This document shows positions 1 through 6,824 of a stretch of 43,315 nt of DNA, piece after piece. This stretch comes from Candidatus Desantisbacteria bacterium CG1_02_49_89 (lineage in GTDB: Bacteria; Desantisbacteria; UBA1551). The DNA is taken from assembly GCA_001871075.1 (NCBI GenBank), contig MNUP01000128.1:1-43315 (forward strand), read 5' to 3'. Below the pieces are notes generated by a model. The model was not told the origin of the DNA. It saw only the letters and a program-made list of their open reading frames with translations, and did no database searches. The position numbers and the translations under genes were made by a program. How positions within the stretch are numbered: the stretch's first letter is position 1; each line of letters opens with the position of its first letter.

Positions 1-580
1 CCTTTTCTCCCTCTATGCTGATGGATCTGATGTCGCTGACCCTCAGAGCCGTAACACCGCTGCCTGTCTTTAGCGTGACCCATTCTATCCTGGGCTCTAA
101 CAGGACCGGCTGCGGAACAAAATTAGGATAATAGCCATACTGCCCGTAGAAAGCGTTGCGGTCAGTGTTTTCCAGCCTTTCAGCCGGTTGCTGATAATAC
201 TGGAATCCTACCAATGTCCCTTTCAACTCCTGCTTGTCAGATGCCTGGATAGTTGCTTTTTCACCCGTATTACTTTTTATAAGGTCTTCTATTTTTACGA
301 TGGTCTCCTGCTGGAAGACCTCGGTCTTCTGCGCCTTTATGGACTTAAGCGGCACGCCCTCCGTAAGACTTGCCCCCCAGAAAGCGCCAAGGCTCGCGTC
401 AGGTATCTCGTCTAGGATCACCTGACCGTTTACCGGAACCGCCTTCCCCTCGCACCTCAGGTACGCGAACCCGTTCTTGAATATCACCGCCTCTTTTACT
501 TCCGGGAACTGCGCCGTGTCAGTCGCGTTTGCAGTTGCCGTAAGCAACATCAACAGCAAAACCAATATCATCTTTTTCAT
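1..580 (-). CDS. Exported DUF4139-like protein, C-terminus beyond window
   Basis: Partial gene: about 193 residues are visible and the rest lies left of the window. It starts at an ATG (578-580) preceded by a clear Shine-Dalgarno GGAGGT (complement of 584-589). The first 19 residues form a signal peptide (KK, then a Leu-rich core ending in ANA), so the protein is exported. The mature part opens with a strand reading VIFKNGFAYL, followed by LDEIPDASLGAFW, which resembles the N-terminal region of DUF4139/mucoidy-inhibitor-like beta-rich proteins (family assignment is inference). A Tyr-rich stretch (FYGQYGYYPNF) follows. No function can be assigned. It is separated from the toxin gene by repeat DNA. 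Confidence 0.75.
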   Translation of the reverse strand, partial: MKKMILVLLLMLLTATANATDTAQFPEVKEAVIFKNGFAYLRCEGKAVPVNGQVILDEIPDASLGAFWGASLTEGVPLKSIKAQKTEVFQQETIVKIEDLIKSNTGEKATIQASDKQELKGTLVGFQYYQQPAERLENTDRNAFYGQYGYYPNFVPQPVLLEPRIEWVTLKTGSGVTALRVSDIRSISIEGEK

Positions 581-604
581 TATACCTCCAATTATAAACA
601 AAAA

Positions 605-637
605 TCAATAGTGAAATGTCAAGACCTGACCCCAGCT
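605..637. repeat. Dispersed repeat, GTGAAATGTCAAGACCTGAC type, copy 1
   Basis: 33 bp, almost identical to 2720-2752. An inverted copy lies at 8896-8918 and shorter fragments at 1672-1690 and 2900-2913. The reverse strand contains TTGACA. The rest of 640-712 is AT-rich with a GATTACAGTGATT-type fragment and a partial CCGTCCCC motif. Confidence 0.85.
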
Positions 638-712
638 TATTCTTTTTTCATAATCACTTAAAAATCACTGTAATCATCTTTTAAAGAAAAATAGAACCGT
701 CCCCCTTTTTCC

Positions 713-997
713 CTATTTCTTATAAACCTTGCCGCGGTCGTCAGCCGCTGTCATGAACACTATTTTCTTGTCTTTGTCGATTTCATAAAAAAACCGCCAT
801 TCCCCTATGCGGTATCTCCACGTATCGTGCTCCTGACCGGTAAGTTTTACTATTTGCGAGCCGAAGTAAGGCTGCTTCCTTAATTTGGGATAGGCATAGT
901 TTTTGAGCTTTGCCTTTATTTTTTCCTGCCTTCCCCTGAAATCTTTTTCCAGGTCCTCCAGAAAACCTTCGGTCTCGAATATCCTGTACCCGTTCAT
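713..997 (-). CDS. RelE/ParE superfamily toxin
   Basis: 94-residue protein of typical RelE/ParE length. It has the family pattern of an N-terminal helix pair (FLEDLEKDFRGRQEKIKAKL), a central strand pair YRIGEWRFFYEID and a C-terminal strand KIVFMTAADDRGKVYKK. In the family this basic protein inhibits growth, usually as a ribosome-dependent mRNA interferase or gyrase poison. Which activity applies here cannot be read from the sequence. Its start overlaps the antitoxin stop by 4 nt (ATGA, 994-997), so translation is coupled. It ends in TAG. Confidence 0.9.
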   Translation of the reverse strand: MNGYRIFETEGFLEDLEKDFRGRQEKIKAKLKNYAYPKLRKQPYFGSQIVKLTGQEHDTWRYRIGEWRFFYEIDKDKKIVFMTAADDRGKVYKK

Positions 998-1233
998 ACA
1001 AATTTGCCTTTAAGAGCTTTCGCCTGGCTATGCCCTCTTTCCAGTTTCTTCATAAGGCTTTTATTGGCTTTTATCTCGGCCATCTCGGCCGGGTCGATCA
1101 GGCTGGATTCCTCGATGTGCCTTAGCGCCATTGTTTCGATAAAATTAGATATCGGCCGGTTATCCAGTTTAGCCCCTGCGGCAAATTCTTCATAAGCTTC
1201 TTCCGAAAGCCTTAAAGTGATCGTTTTTGGCAT
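994..1233 (-). CDS. Ribbon-helix-helix antitoxin
   Basis: 79 residues from the ATG at 1231-1233, chosen because AAGGAGGT lies 7 nt upstream; a GTG three codons earlier would overlap that Shine-Dalgarno. The N-terminus ITLRLSEEAYEEF gives the DNA-binding beta strand and first helix of the RHH/MetJ-Arc fold, followed by the NRPISNFIE turn and helix. The Lys-rich C-terminus (LMKKLERGHSQAKALKGKFV) probably wraps the toxin. It precedes and overlaps the toxin, the usual type II order. It probably represses the promoter at 1267-1295. Confidence 0.9.
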   Translation of the reverse strand: MPKTITLRLSEEAYEEFAAGAKLDNRPISNFIETMALRHIEESSLIDPAEMAEIKANKSLMKKLERGHSQAKALKGKFV

Positions 1234-1266
1234 AATAAACACCTCCTTTTCATCTGCTTCATATAT

Positions 1267-1295
1267 ATTCTATCATACTCTAATGTATTTGTCAA
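1267..1295 (-). promoter_or_regulatory. Sigma70-type promoter of the RHH/RelE operon
   Basis: Reading on the minus strand: TTGACA (1290-1295), a 17-nt spacer, then TAGAAT (1267-1272) with TG one base upstream (extended -10). The ATG at 1233 follows after a 33-nt gap. The arrangement matches the promoter of the second toxin-antitoxin pair. Confidence 0.8.
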
Positions 1296-1569
1296 GAAAA
1301 AAGAGATTAAAAAAACTTGGGTGTCAGGTCACTTATCACCTACATACCCGGGCCAGGCACGCTTTCCCTGCAAATTCTTTTGCGAGATTCCTGAGACTCT
1401 CATTCTTACTGCATTTTTCCGCTCCACCTTCCATCCCGGAACCTCTATTTTGCTTCCTTAAACTTTCAGCTTTCAGCTAAAAAGCGGGTATAATCCCACT
1501 TTTTTTACTCCTCAACTCCCGGACCTTGACCGCAGAGCGGGCGGGGCAACTCCAGGACTTGCTGTTTTT

Positions 1570-1637
1570 CCGAAGAACCATCCACACAGCTCTGGCTCGA
1601 AGGTCCCTGCGTTGAGCGCCGGAGGCGCTGCAGGGAC
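1570..1637 (+). repeat. Structured palindromic repeat family H, copy 1
   Basis: Two consecutive hairpins. Stem 1 pairs GAACCA (1575-1580) with TGGCTC (1593-1598, one G-T pair). Stem 2 pairs GTCCCTGC (1603-1610) with GCAGGGAC (1630-1637). An apical hairpin AGCGCC/GGCGCT sits inside stem 2. Related copies are at 2478-2554, 7195-7265 (inside a gene), 12518-12590 and 29803-29872. The rest of the 1296-1936 gap is repeat DNA with no convincing gene. Confidence 0.75.
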
Positions 1638-1711
1638 AAAATACCATTAATCCATTAATCAAACTGTTTCTAATGTCAAGACCTGACACCTTTTTTATTT
1701 AAGAAAAATTT

Positions 1712-1745
1712 CAAATGTAAAGATCTGTTAGAGACACCACACTAG
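1712..1745 (+). repeat. Solo terminal repeat of the element at 43108-43277
   Basis: 34 bp matching 43244-43277 with one mismatch; it ends in ACACCACACTAG. Only this terminus is present here. The following 1746-1806 contains a degenerate partial copy of family H (GGTTTCATCGGAAC, then ACAGGGA). Confidence 0.8.
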
Positions 1746-1806
1746 ATAACGAACTGCGGGGGTTGCCTCATTTCCGGTTTCATCGGAACTACAGGGATCG
1801 CTAAAT

Positions 1807-1847
1807 AACCTGAATTGTTCAATTATTTAAAGGGAATAAAAAATGGT
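1807..1847 (+). repeat. 41-bp direct repeat, left copy
   Basis: Begins AACCTGAATTGTTCAATTAT and ends AAAAAATGGT; identical to 2629-2669. The two copies bracket the small membrane protein gene. Both are followed, at different distances, by GCTGTCCCTA. Confidence 0.9.
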
Positions 1848-1936
1848 GCCGTGCCAGCCGAAGCATTTGCGATCTATCTGCGAAATGCAGATGCCCAGAT
1901 TGCAAAGTATTTGCGTAGGCGTGGGCTGTCCCTAAT

Positions 1937-2443
1937 TTATAAGAAAAACACCAGGATAGGAACCACATTGGCAGCTCCCAGGATAATAAGAAGCCAGAAA
2001 GGCAGGCTCCTGCCCCTCTGCCCTGCTTTGTCTTCAAGCTTCCCCGCGATAAACACCGCCATTGACAGCATAACGATAAAAGCCCAGACCGGCGGCGCGA
2101 GCTTTGGCTGCCATCCTGTGACCAGATATAGACCGAAAACAAACCACCCCTCTATCATTGCCAGGATACCTGTGCTTGAGTAAATATTAAGTTTTCCGGA
2201 CTGCTGGCCGCCGGGTTTGTTTTCATACTTGATCCTGCTGTATATCTCCGCGGCGATAGAAGCGGAAACTAAAATTGATACCAGGCAGAATAAAACCAGG
2301 CACAATGAATAATGGCGGGTATGCCCGTAAAAAAGCAGCAGGGCTAAAAATATGAACGAAACGATCGCCGAAGAAAAAATTAAAAATCCCGTTATCTTTT
2401 CTAACCTTTTCCCACCATTCCCGGATCCCTCGTTTTCCATCAT
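1937..2443 (-). CDS. Small multi-pass membrane protein, function unknown
   Basis: 168 residues from the ATG at 2441-2443, which has GGAGG 5 nt upstream. About five hydrophobic segments are visible: roughly residues 17-39, 46-66, 89-110, 117-137 and 148-168. A short charged loop (EIYSRIKYENKPGGQQSGK) lies between the second and third. No family is recognised. It stands alone, surrounded by repeats, and is bracketed by the 41-bp direct repeats at 1807 and 2629, so it may be accessory. The good ribosome site and consistent membrane topology argue that it is real. Confidence 0.6.
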   Translation of the reverse strand: MMENEGSGNGGKRLEKITGFLIFSSAIVSFIFLALLLFYGHTRHYSLCLVLFCLVSILVSASIAAEIYSRIKYENKPGGQQSGKLNIYSSTGILAMIEGWFVFGLYLVTGWQPKLAPPVWAFIVMLSMAVFIAGKLEDKAGQRGRSLPFWLLIILGAANVVPILVFFL

Positions 2444-2477
2444 GCCGGCCTCCGTTCAGTAAACATAGTTGTTTTTT

Positions 2478-2554
2478 CGAAGAGTCATCCACTCAGTCCT
2501 GACTCGCAGACCCCCGCGTTTTGTCCCGATTCTTTTTATCGGGACTGCAGGGGG
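2478..2554 (+). repeat. Structured palindromic repeat family H, copy 2
   Basis: Stem 1 pairs GAGTCA (2482-2487) with TGACTC (2500-2505). Stem 2 pairs CCCCC with GGGGG. The apical hairpin is GTCCCGAT/ATCGGGAC (2523-2545). The architecture equals copy 1 but the stem sequences differ in a compensatory way. No gene is seen in 2444-2973. Confidence 0.75.
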
Positions 2555-2628
2555 CATTGAACCTTGGAACCATTGATCCTTTTATCTATTAATCTATTAA
2601 TCAAATAAGGAGCCATCCACTAGCTTTT

Positions 2629-2669
2629 AACCTGAATTGTTCAATTATTTAAAGGGAATAAAAAATGGT
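2629..2669 (+). repeat. 41-bp direct repeat, right copy
   Basis: Exact copy of 1807-1847. Confidence 0.9.
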
Positions 2670-2719
2670 CGCTGTCCCTATTTTTCACACATTGAGTGGG
2701 TTTGGTTGTTCTATTTTAG

Positions 2720-2752
2720 TCGATAGTGAAATGTCAAGACCTGACCCCAGCT
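2720..2752. repeat. Dispersed repeat, GTGAAATGTCAAGACCTGAC type, copy 2
   Basis: Same orientation as 605-637, with one difference in its first bases. It lies just outside the inverted repeat that begins at 2784. Confidence 0.85.
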
Positions 2753-2783
2753 ACTTAATTTTATAACGTTCGACTTACGACGT

Positions 2784-2823
2784 TCGACGGTATTTAAAGA
2801 ATTAAGTAATGTGTCCCCGGAAT
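2784..2823. repeat. Left inverted repeat flanking the first AlbA_2 gene
   Basis: TCGACGGTATTTAAAGAATT and onward to GTCCCCGGAAT. The reverse complement recurs at 4537-4575 with two or three differences. The pair brackets the AlbA_2 gene, giving a unit of about 1.8 kb. Confidence 0.75.
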
Positions 2824-2950
2824 CAATATGACCCCAGCTTTTCACTTGCCGATGTACGATGCACGACCCGCTAGGGCGATGCACGGTATTTAGCTAATGA
2901 AGACCTGACACCTTTTTTTTGCGCATTTATGACCCCTTAATATCCCCTTG

Positions 2951-2983
2951 ACTAATCGTGCACTAATCGTGCACTAATCGTGC
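2951..2983. repeat. 11-bp tandem repeat across a stop codon
   Basis: Three perfect copies of ACTAATCGTGC. On the minus strand these supply the last codons (His-Asp) and the TAG stop of the AlbA_2 gene, each copy containing the palindrome GTGCAC. Confidence 0.9.
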
Positions 2984-4365
2984 ACTCGATATCTCGTACT
3001 CCGCCCCATCCCAATCTGAACGATAACTTTCTTTTGTAAAAGATCGTTTAAGTCTTTATTTGCCTGTCTTAATGAAACTCCGGATATTTCGGCGTATTTT
3101 TTCCGCGAGATTTCACCTTTCGCTTTAAGGTATTCTATCGCCTTCTTTTGGCGATCATTCAGATCCAACTTATGAAGTTTTTGATCTTCGATTGCCTTGG
3201 CAAACGCCTTTCCGGGCCCCCTCAACGTAACGTTGAACCCTCCAGACAATTCTTCGAATATTGGATCGGCCAGTTTCTCCGCCCGCATGGCCTCGACTAC
3301 GCGATTCGTTCCCTTCCCCCAATGCTCGATGTATTTAATGTAGAACAGGCGTTCGGCGAGGAATCTGTTACGCGGTATCGAGAGATGCTTGCGCTTAAGC
3401 ATTGCAGGGGTAAGCGGTTTGGGCAACTCTCCCGGATTCCAAACTTCGATACGGCCGTCGTAAATCGACAAATGAGTGTCCGCATTCGACCAATAGTCCC
3501 TGTGTGCAAGTGCGTTGTTCAGAATCTCTTCCAGCGCTCTGAATGGGTATTCCCATTTATCGAACCGTTGATTGGCATCGAAGAAAACCGCGTGCTTGGT
3601 ATGTTCCGCGATGAAAGCCAGGGCTTTTTCGCGGAGATCAGGGATAGTTCCTTCCAGCACTTTCATGTCGAGATAATCGTTCCCTTCGCTACCCTTGAAC
3701 CTGGCGACACGAATCTTCGCTTGCACGAAGAATTTCTGCGGCTGTTTTCCAAAAAGTAAAATAGCCGTATTGTTCGGCTTACTGCCTTTAAGCAAGTTTA
3801 ATCGCGCAAGCGCATCTTTCACGCTCGTTTTTGCCGGTACGATCAAGCGTTTTTCATCCTTGGCTTTATCCAGAAACCATGATACCTTGGCCGCGTCGAT
3901 GTCTTTTAGCGAAGCGCCCTTGCATACCGCCTCATCAAATTGAAGTTTATCTTTATGTTTTTCGAAGATTAACCGCTCGTATTCGTCTTTGGTCATCTTG
4001 ACCGTCGAACGCCCCGCGCGCTTATATGGCCGCCCGAACGCAAGCACCAGGCGATCGTGCGATTCTTTGACCTCTATGACAACCACTTCCTTGCCGTGAA
4101 TATTCTTAACGGTTACCTTTGGGTAAAGTTTCGGATCCGTGTGCTGGGCGATTTGGTTGACCAATTTCTCGATCGTGCCCTTGCCGATTTGAACTCCGAC
4201 AACCTTGCCTTCCGGAGAGACACCGATAAATATCCGGCCGCCTTCTGTATTCGCGAAAGCGACCGCCGTCTCTACGATTGCGTCCATCTCGGATAAAGAC
4301 TGCTTCCGCTCAACCGTCGTTGATTCAGCAGAACCAATCATCTTTGATAAATTCTTCGTCTTCAT
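2974..4365 (-). CDS. AlbA_2/Schlafen-type putative ATP-binding regulator
   Basis: 463 residues. The N-terminal AlbA_2 domain (about 15-125) shows TVERKQSLSEMDAIVETAVAF and FANTEGGRIFIGVSPEGKVVGV. A GHKL/HATPase_c_4-like region around residues 265-350 shows ILNNALAHRDYW and IYDGRIEVWNPGELP. A C-terminal winged-helix segment (KGEISRKKYAEISGVSLRQ) ends the protein. Members are usually annotated as putative transcriptional regulators or RecG-related ATP-binding proteins, and some Schlafen-like relatives act in defence. The role here is unknown. It is flanked by inverted repeats at 2784 and 4537, and its stop lies in an 11-bp tandem repeat, so it may be mobile cargo. A paralogue lies at 6825. Confidence 0.85.
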   Translation of the reverse strand: MKTKNLSKMIGSAESTTVERKQSLSEMDAIVETAVAFANTEGGRIFIGVSPEGKVVGVQIGKGTIEKLVNQIAQHTDPKLYPKVTVKNIHGKEVVVIEVKESHDRLVLAFGRPYKRAGRSTVKMTKDEYERLIFEKHKDKLQFDEAVCKGASLKDIDAAKVSWFLDKAKDEKRLIVPAKTSVKDALARLNLLKGSKPNNTAILLFGKQPQKFFVQAKIRVARFKGSEGNDYLDMKVLEGTIPDLREKALAFIAEHTKHAVFFDANQRFDKWEYPFRALEEILNNALAHRDYWSNADTHLSIYDGRIEVWNPGELPKPLTPAMLKRKHLSIPRNRFLAERLFYIKYIEHWGKGTNRVVEAMRAEKLADPIFEELSGGFNVTLRGPGKAFAKAIEDQKLHKLDLNDRQKKAIEYLKAKGEISRKKYAEISGVSLRQANKDLNDLLQKKVIVQIGMGRSTRYRVHD

Positions 4366-4536
4366 ATTCTTCTCAAATAGAATCCTTGATCGCCCGGCGC
4401 TCTTCTTTTAACTCTTTTTGAATTCCGCCCTTAATTTAAAGACCTTTCCGCCACTGTATTTAACCTCGGTAATTTCATGTCCTCCAGTTATCCAAAATAA
4501 ACCAGCCTGTCCCCTTTTACATTCGGTATTGACCTA

Positions 4537-4575
4537 ATTCCGGGGACATAATACTTAATTCTTTAAATACCGTCG
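4537..4575. repeat. Right inverted repeat flanking the first AlbA_2 gene
   Basis: Inverted partner of 2784-2823. The rest of the gap 4366-4891 holds short direct repeats (GGACAAGGGCGGACAAG) and CGTATCAGCGTGTCAACG-type repeats but no gene. Confidence 0.75.
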
Positions 4576-4891
4576 AGCGTCGAACGTCCCGCCCAACAAG
4601 ATTTCCTCCCTAAAGATTTCCACCTTTAAGATTTGCGCCCTAAATATTGGCGCATCCGCCAATTCTTAAGGCGGAGACGGACAAGGGCGGACAAGGGCGG
4701 ACAAGCTGTGCATCGCAAAATGCAGTCATGGTTTAAAAACTTGTCAACGTATCAGCGTGTCAACGCAACTGCAAGGTTTTTTTATTTGAAACAGTGTTAA
4801 CTCTGAGATACAGTCATTTGTTAAAAACTACTACTGGTTCCGTGGTTCTGGGTTTAAAAGTTAAACAGATTGAATAAATAGAAACAACGAA

Positions 4892-5881
4892 CTATTTTTT
4901 TAGTAGGTTTAAAACCACTTTTATCATTATATCCTTTTCCGTAAGTTTACTAGCGGCAATCATCAACGTCAAGGTAATCAACGTGTTTTCGTCTATGCGC
5001 TTACTGCCATCGAGGCACAATAAAATGTCATTCCGCTGTAAGAAATATACAAATAAAGTCGCGGCGATACGTTTATTACCATCCACAAAGCTGTGGTTCT
5101 TTGTTACAAAATATAAAAGGTGCGCGGCTTTCTCTTCGATTGTCGAATAGACATCTTTCTTGCCGAAAGTTTGGTAAATAGCCCCTATGGAGCTTTTAAA
5201 ACCGCTGTCTTTTTCCTGCCCGACAAGCGGGGAATCTTTAAACCTTACCTTTATCTCGCTTATAATGTTTTTAGCCTCTTCATACGTCAATTCATATTTT
5301 ACTTTTTGAGTTCCTGCCGGCGTCGCAAGCCTCTGATGGTCGAAATCATCTAAAATATTCAGCGCTCGTGAGTATTCTTCAATAATTCGAATAATTCCTT
5401 TAGACTCATCCGGCACATCCTCCAACGATGCAATGTTGCCCAATAAGCGCACCGCTTCCCGCAAATTGCAAATTTTTTCTGATTGCACCCGGAGCTTTTT
5501 TTCATTGAGCGTGTAACCATCCAATAGATACCGGCGCAGAACATTTGTGGCCCAAATACGAAATTGTGTTCCTTGTTTAGAATTCACGCGATAACCGACA
5601 GAAATAATCGCATCCAGACTGAAATATTCTACTTGATAGATTTTTCCGTCCGTACCAGTTGTTGCAAATTTTGCAACAACTGAATTTCTTTTTAACTCAC
5701 TTTCTTTAAATATATTATGTAAATGCCTCGATATAACGGATTTATCCCGTTCAAACAGGTCTGACATCTGGTTAAGACTTAACCAAACGGTATCCTTGAC
5801 CAGCCGCACCTCCAATCTGTTTTTGTATAAAACAACTTGTCCTCGGGAATCTTCTATCTTCATTAGCTTTTTAGGCGCCAT
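4892..5881 (-). CDS. RhuM-family protein fused to a Fic domain
   Basis: 329 residues from the ATG at 5879-5881; an upstream TTG is less likely. The N-terminal RhuM domain (about residues 10-135) contains VRLVKDTVWLSLNQMSDLFE, YFSLDAIISVGYRVNS and TQFRIWATNVLRRYLLDGYT. The C-terminal Fic domain carries HSFVDGNKR (about residues 263-271), matching the HxFx(D/E)GN(K/G)R motif used to transfer AMP or other phosphate-containing groups. All core motif residues are present, so it may be active. Fic proteins often act as toxins, and RhuM proteins are poorly understood. No antitoxin gene is adjacent. It ends in TAG. A frameshifted RhuM relative lies at 8460-8913. Confidence 0.85.
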   Translation of the reverse strand: MAPKKLMKIEDSRGQVVLYKNRLEVRLVKDTVWLSLNQMSDLFERDKSVISRHLHNIFKESELKRNSVVAKFATTGTDGKIYQVEYFSLDAIISVGYRVNSKQGTQFRIWATNVLRRYLLDGYTLNEKKLRVQSEKICNLREAVRLLGNIASLEDVPDESKGIIRIIEEYSRALNILDDFDHQRLATPAGTQKVKYELTYEEAKNIISEIKVRFKDSPLVGQEKDSGFKSSIGAIYQTFGKKDVYSTIEEKAAHLLYFVTKNHSFVDGNKRIAATLFVYFLQRNDILLCLDGSKRIDENTLITLTLMIAASKLTEKDIMIKVVLNLLKK

Positions 5882-5911
5882 TTTACCCCGCAAGCTGATA
5901 ATTTTTTATTA

Positions 5912-5936
5912 AATAATGGGGACGGGTTCATTTGTT
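5912..5936. repeat. Solo copy of the RAYT terminal repeat
   Basis: GGGGACGGGTTCATTT followed by GTTTATT. It matches the 26-bp terminal repeat of the transposase element at 21651-22411, without any transposase beside it. Confidence 0.8.
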
Positions 5937-5943
5937 TATTAAA

Positions 5944-6012
5944 GATGATTACGGTGATTATTAAATACTGATTACAGTGATTATCAGAAGAAGATTACGG
6001 TGATTATTAAAA
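5944..6012. repeat. Cluster of three GATTACGGTGATTAT repeats
   Basis: Three copies (the middle one GATTACAGTGATTAT) spaced by about 10-15 nt. The same word lies upstream of cmk, plsC and ispH at the other end of the window. Confidence 0.85.
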
Positions 6013-6101
6013 GATGATCTTTGCTACGCCGATCAGGTCCAGCGAGACAACATTCTTTGTGGGCCATGTCGATAAACGACGAATTCCGGTGATTACAAAA
6101 T

Positions 6102-6125
6102 GTCCCGATAAATCGGGACCGCTAC
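6102..6125. repeat. GTCCCGAT/ATCGGGAC hairpin followed by CGCTACA
   Basis: The same hairpin-plus-tail arrangement is found in frame inside the E2 gene at 30719-30745. A GCTCGCAATGA fragment of the element at 43157-43239 follows at about 6150. The gap 5882-6432 contains only such repeats. Confidence 0.7.
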
Positions 6126-6293
6126 ACAACAGATTGCCGCGCCCTGCGGGCTCGCAATGACCCACCTACGCCATCCTACTTCGCTAAAGCTTCGAAGGAC
6201 AAGTTTGAGGGTTCTCCTGCAAGTACGACCAGCTCCCGCCTACGTGAATACTCAGCAAACTTATAATTTTCCTATCCTACTACGCCAAGGCTT

Positions 6294-6362
6294 CCGCCTG
6301 CGTTAAACCAAATGAGTCCAAGATTTTCCTATTCGGAAAGGACTCATTTGAACTCCGGCGGA
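6294..6362. repeat. Nested palindrome, copy 1
   Basis: The middle stem CAAATGAGTCC (6309-6319) pairs perfectly with GGACTCATTTG (6340-6350). An inner stem TTTCC/GGAAA closes a TATTC loop, and outer CCGCC/GGCGG arms flank it. A half copy sits just left of it (6236-6290). Confidence 0.8.
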
Positions 6363-6432
6363 CAAGTCGCTCAGGTACAGGGCAGGCACCTAAACCAATT
6401 CGTCGGAATTACAGACACACTGCCTTTTCCTG

Positions 6433-6786
6433 TTATTTATCTCTTTCTTGCTTTTTCAGATACTCAATGCCTTTTTTAGTCAAACGATATTTTTGCAGAC
6501 GACTGTTTGGTTTGTCTGGGATCGTGTATTCGATCAGATCCTGCTTTAACGCCGATTTCAAGTATCGCTCTTTAAAATTTGCCCGTCCTTTTAAGCTAAT
6601 TTTTTTCTGCAATTCCTGCCGCGTCATTTTACCATGGATAATCTTCAATAAACGTATTATCTCTTCATTGACTTGGCCCGCGACTTGACCCGCGACTTGG
6701 CCTGTGGTTTGAATAGGAGCCTTTTTCGCCGAGGGTTGTTTTCGCCATATCATCAGAATAAAAAATCCGTTTTCTAACCGAAACTC
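6433..6786 (-). pseudogene. C-terminal remnant of a third AlbA_2-type protein
   Basis: The reading frame is open from about 6786: EFRLENGFFILMIWRK, then TGQVAGQVAGQVNEEIIRLL and a winged-helix segment ending in KGIEYLKKQERDK. The phrase PEFR.E.GF...IWR and the repeated GQV(A)GQV stretch are typical of the extreme C-terminus of AlbA_2/HATPase_c_4 regulators. The N-terminal domains are absent: upstream sequence is repeat DNA running into the stop of the neighbouring AlbA_2 gene. A 106-residue protein could still start at the ATG at 6751-6753, but no good ribosome site is seen. Confidence 0.65.
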
Positions 6787-6824
6787 CGGCGGACACAGCG
6801 GGTTCAGGGCAAGCTTACGAGAAC

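Noticed and set aside
591-622. TTGACA from a dispersed repeat with TATAAT downstream as a promoter for the DUF4139-like gene
   Set aside because: The spacer is 20 nt and the -10 box would place the transcript start within the Shine-Dalgarno sequence.
1815-2183. Plus-strand open frame of 122 codons starting in the 41-bp repeat
   Set aside because: It starts inside a dispersed repeat and runs antisense to the membrane protein gene, which has a strong ribosome site and membrane helices.
5944-6012. GATTACGGTGATTAT array as a CRISPR
   Set aside because: Only three short, degenerate units with 10-15-nt gaps, no cas genes, and copies scattered elsewhere.
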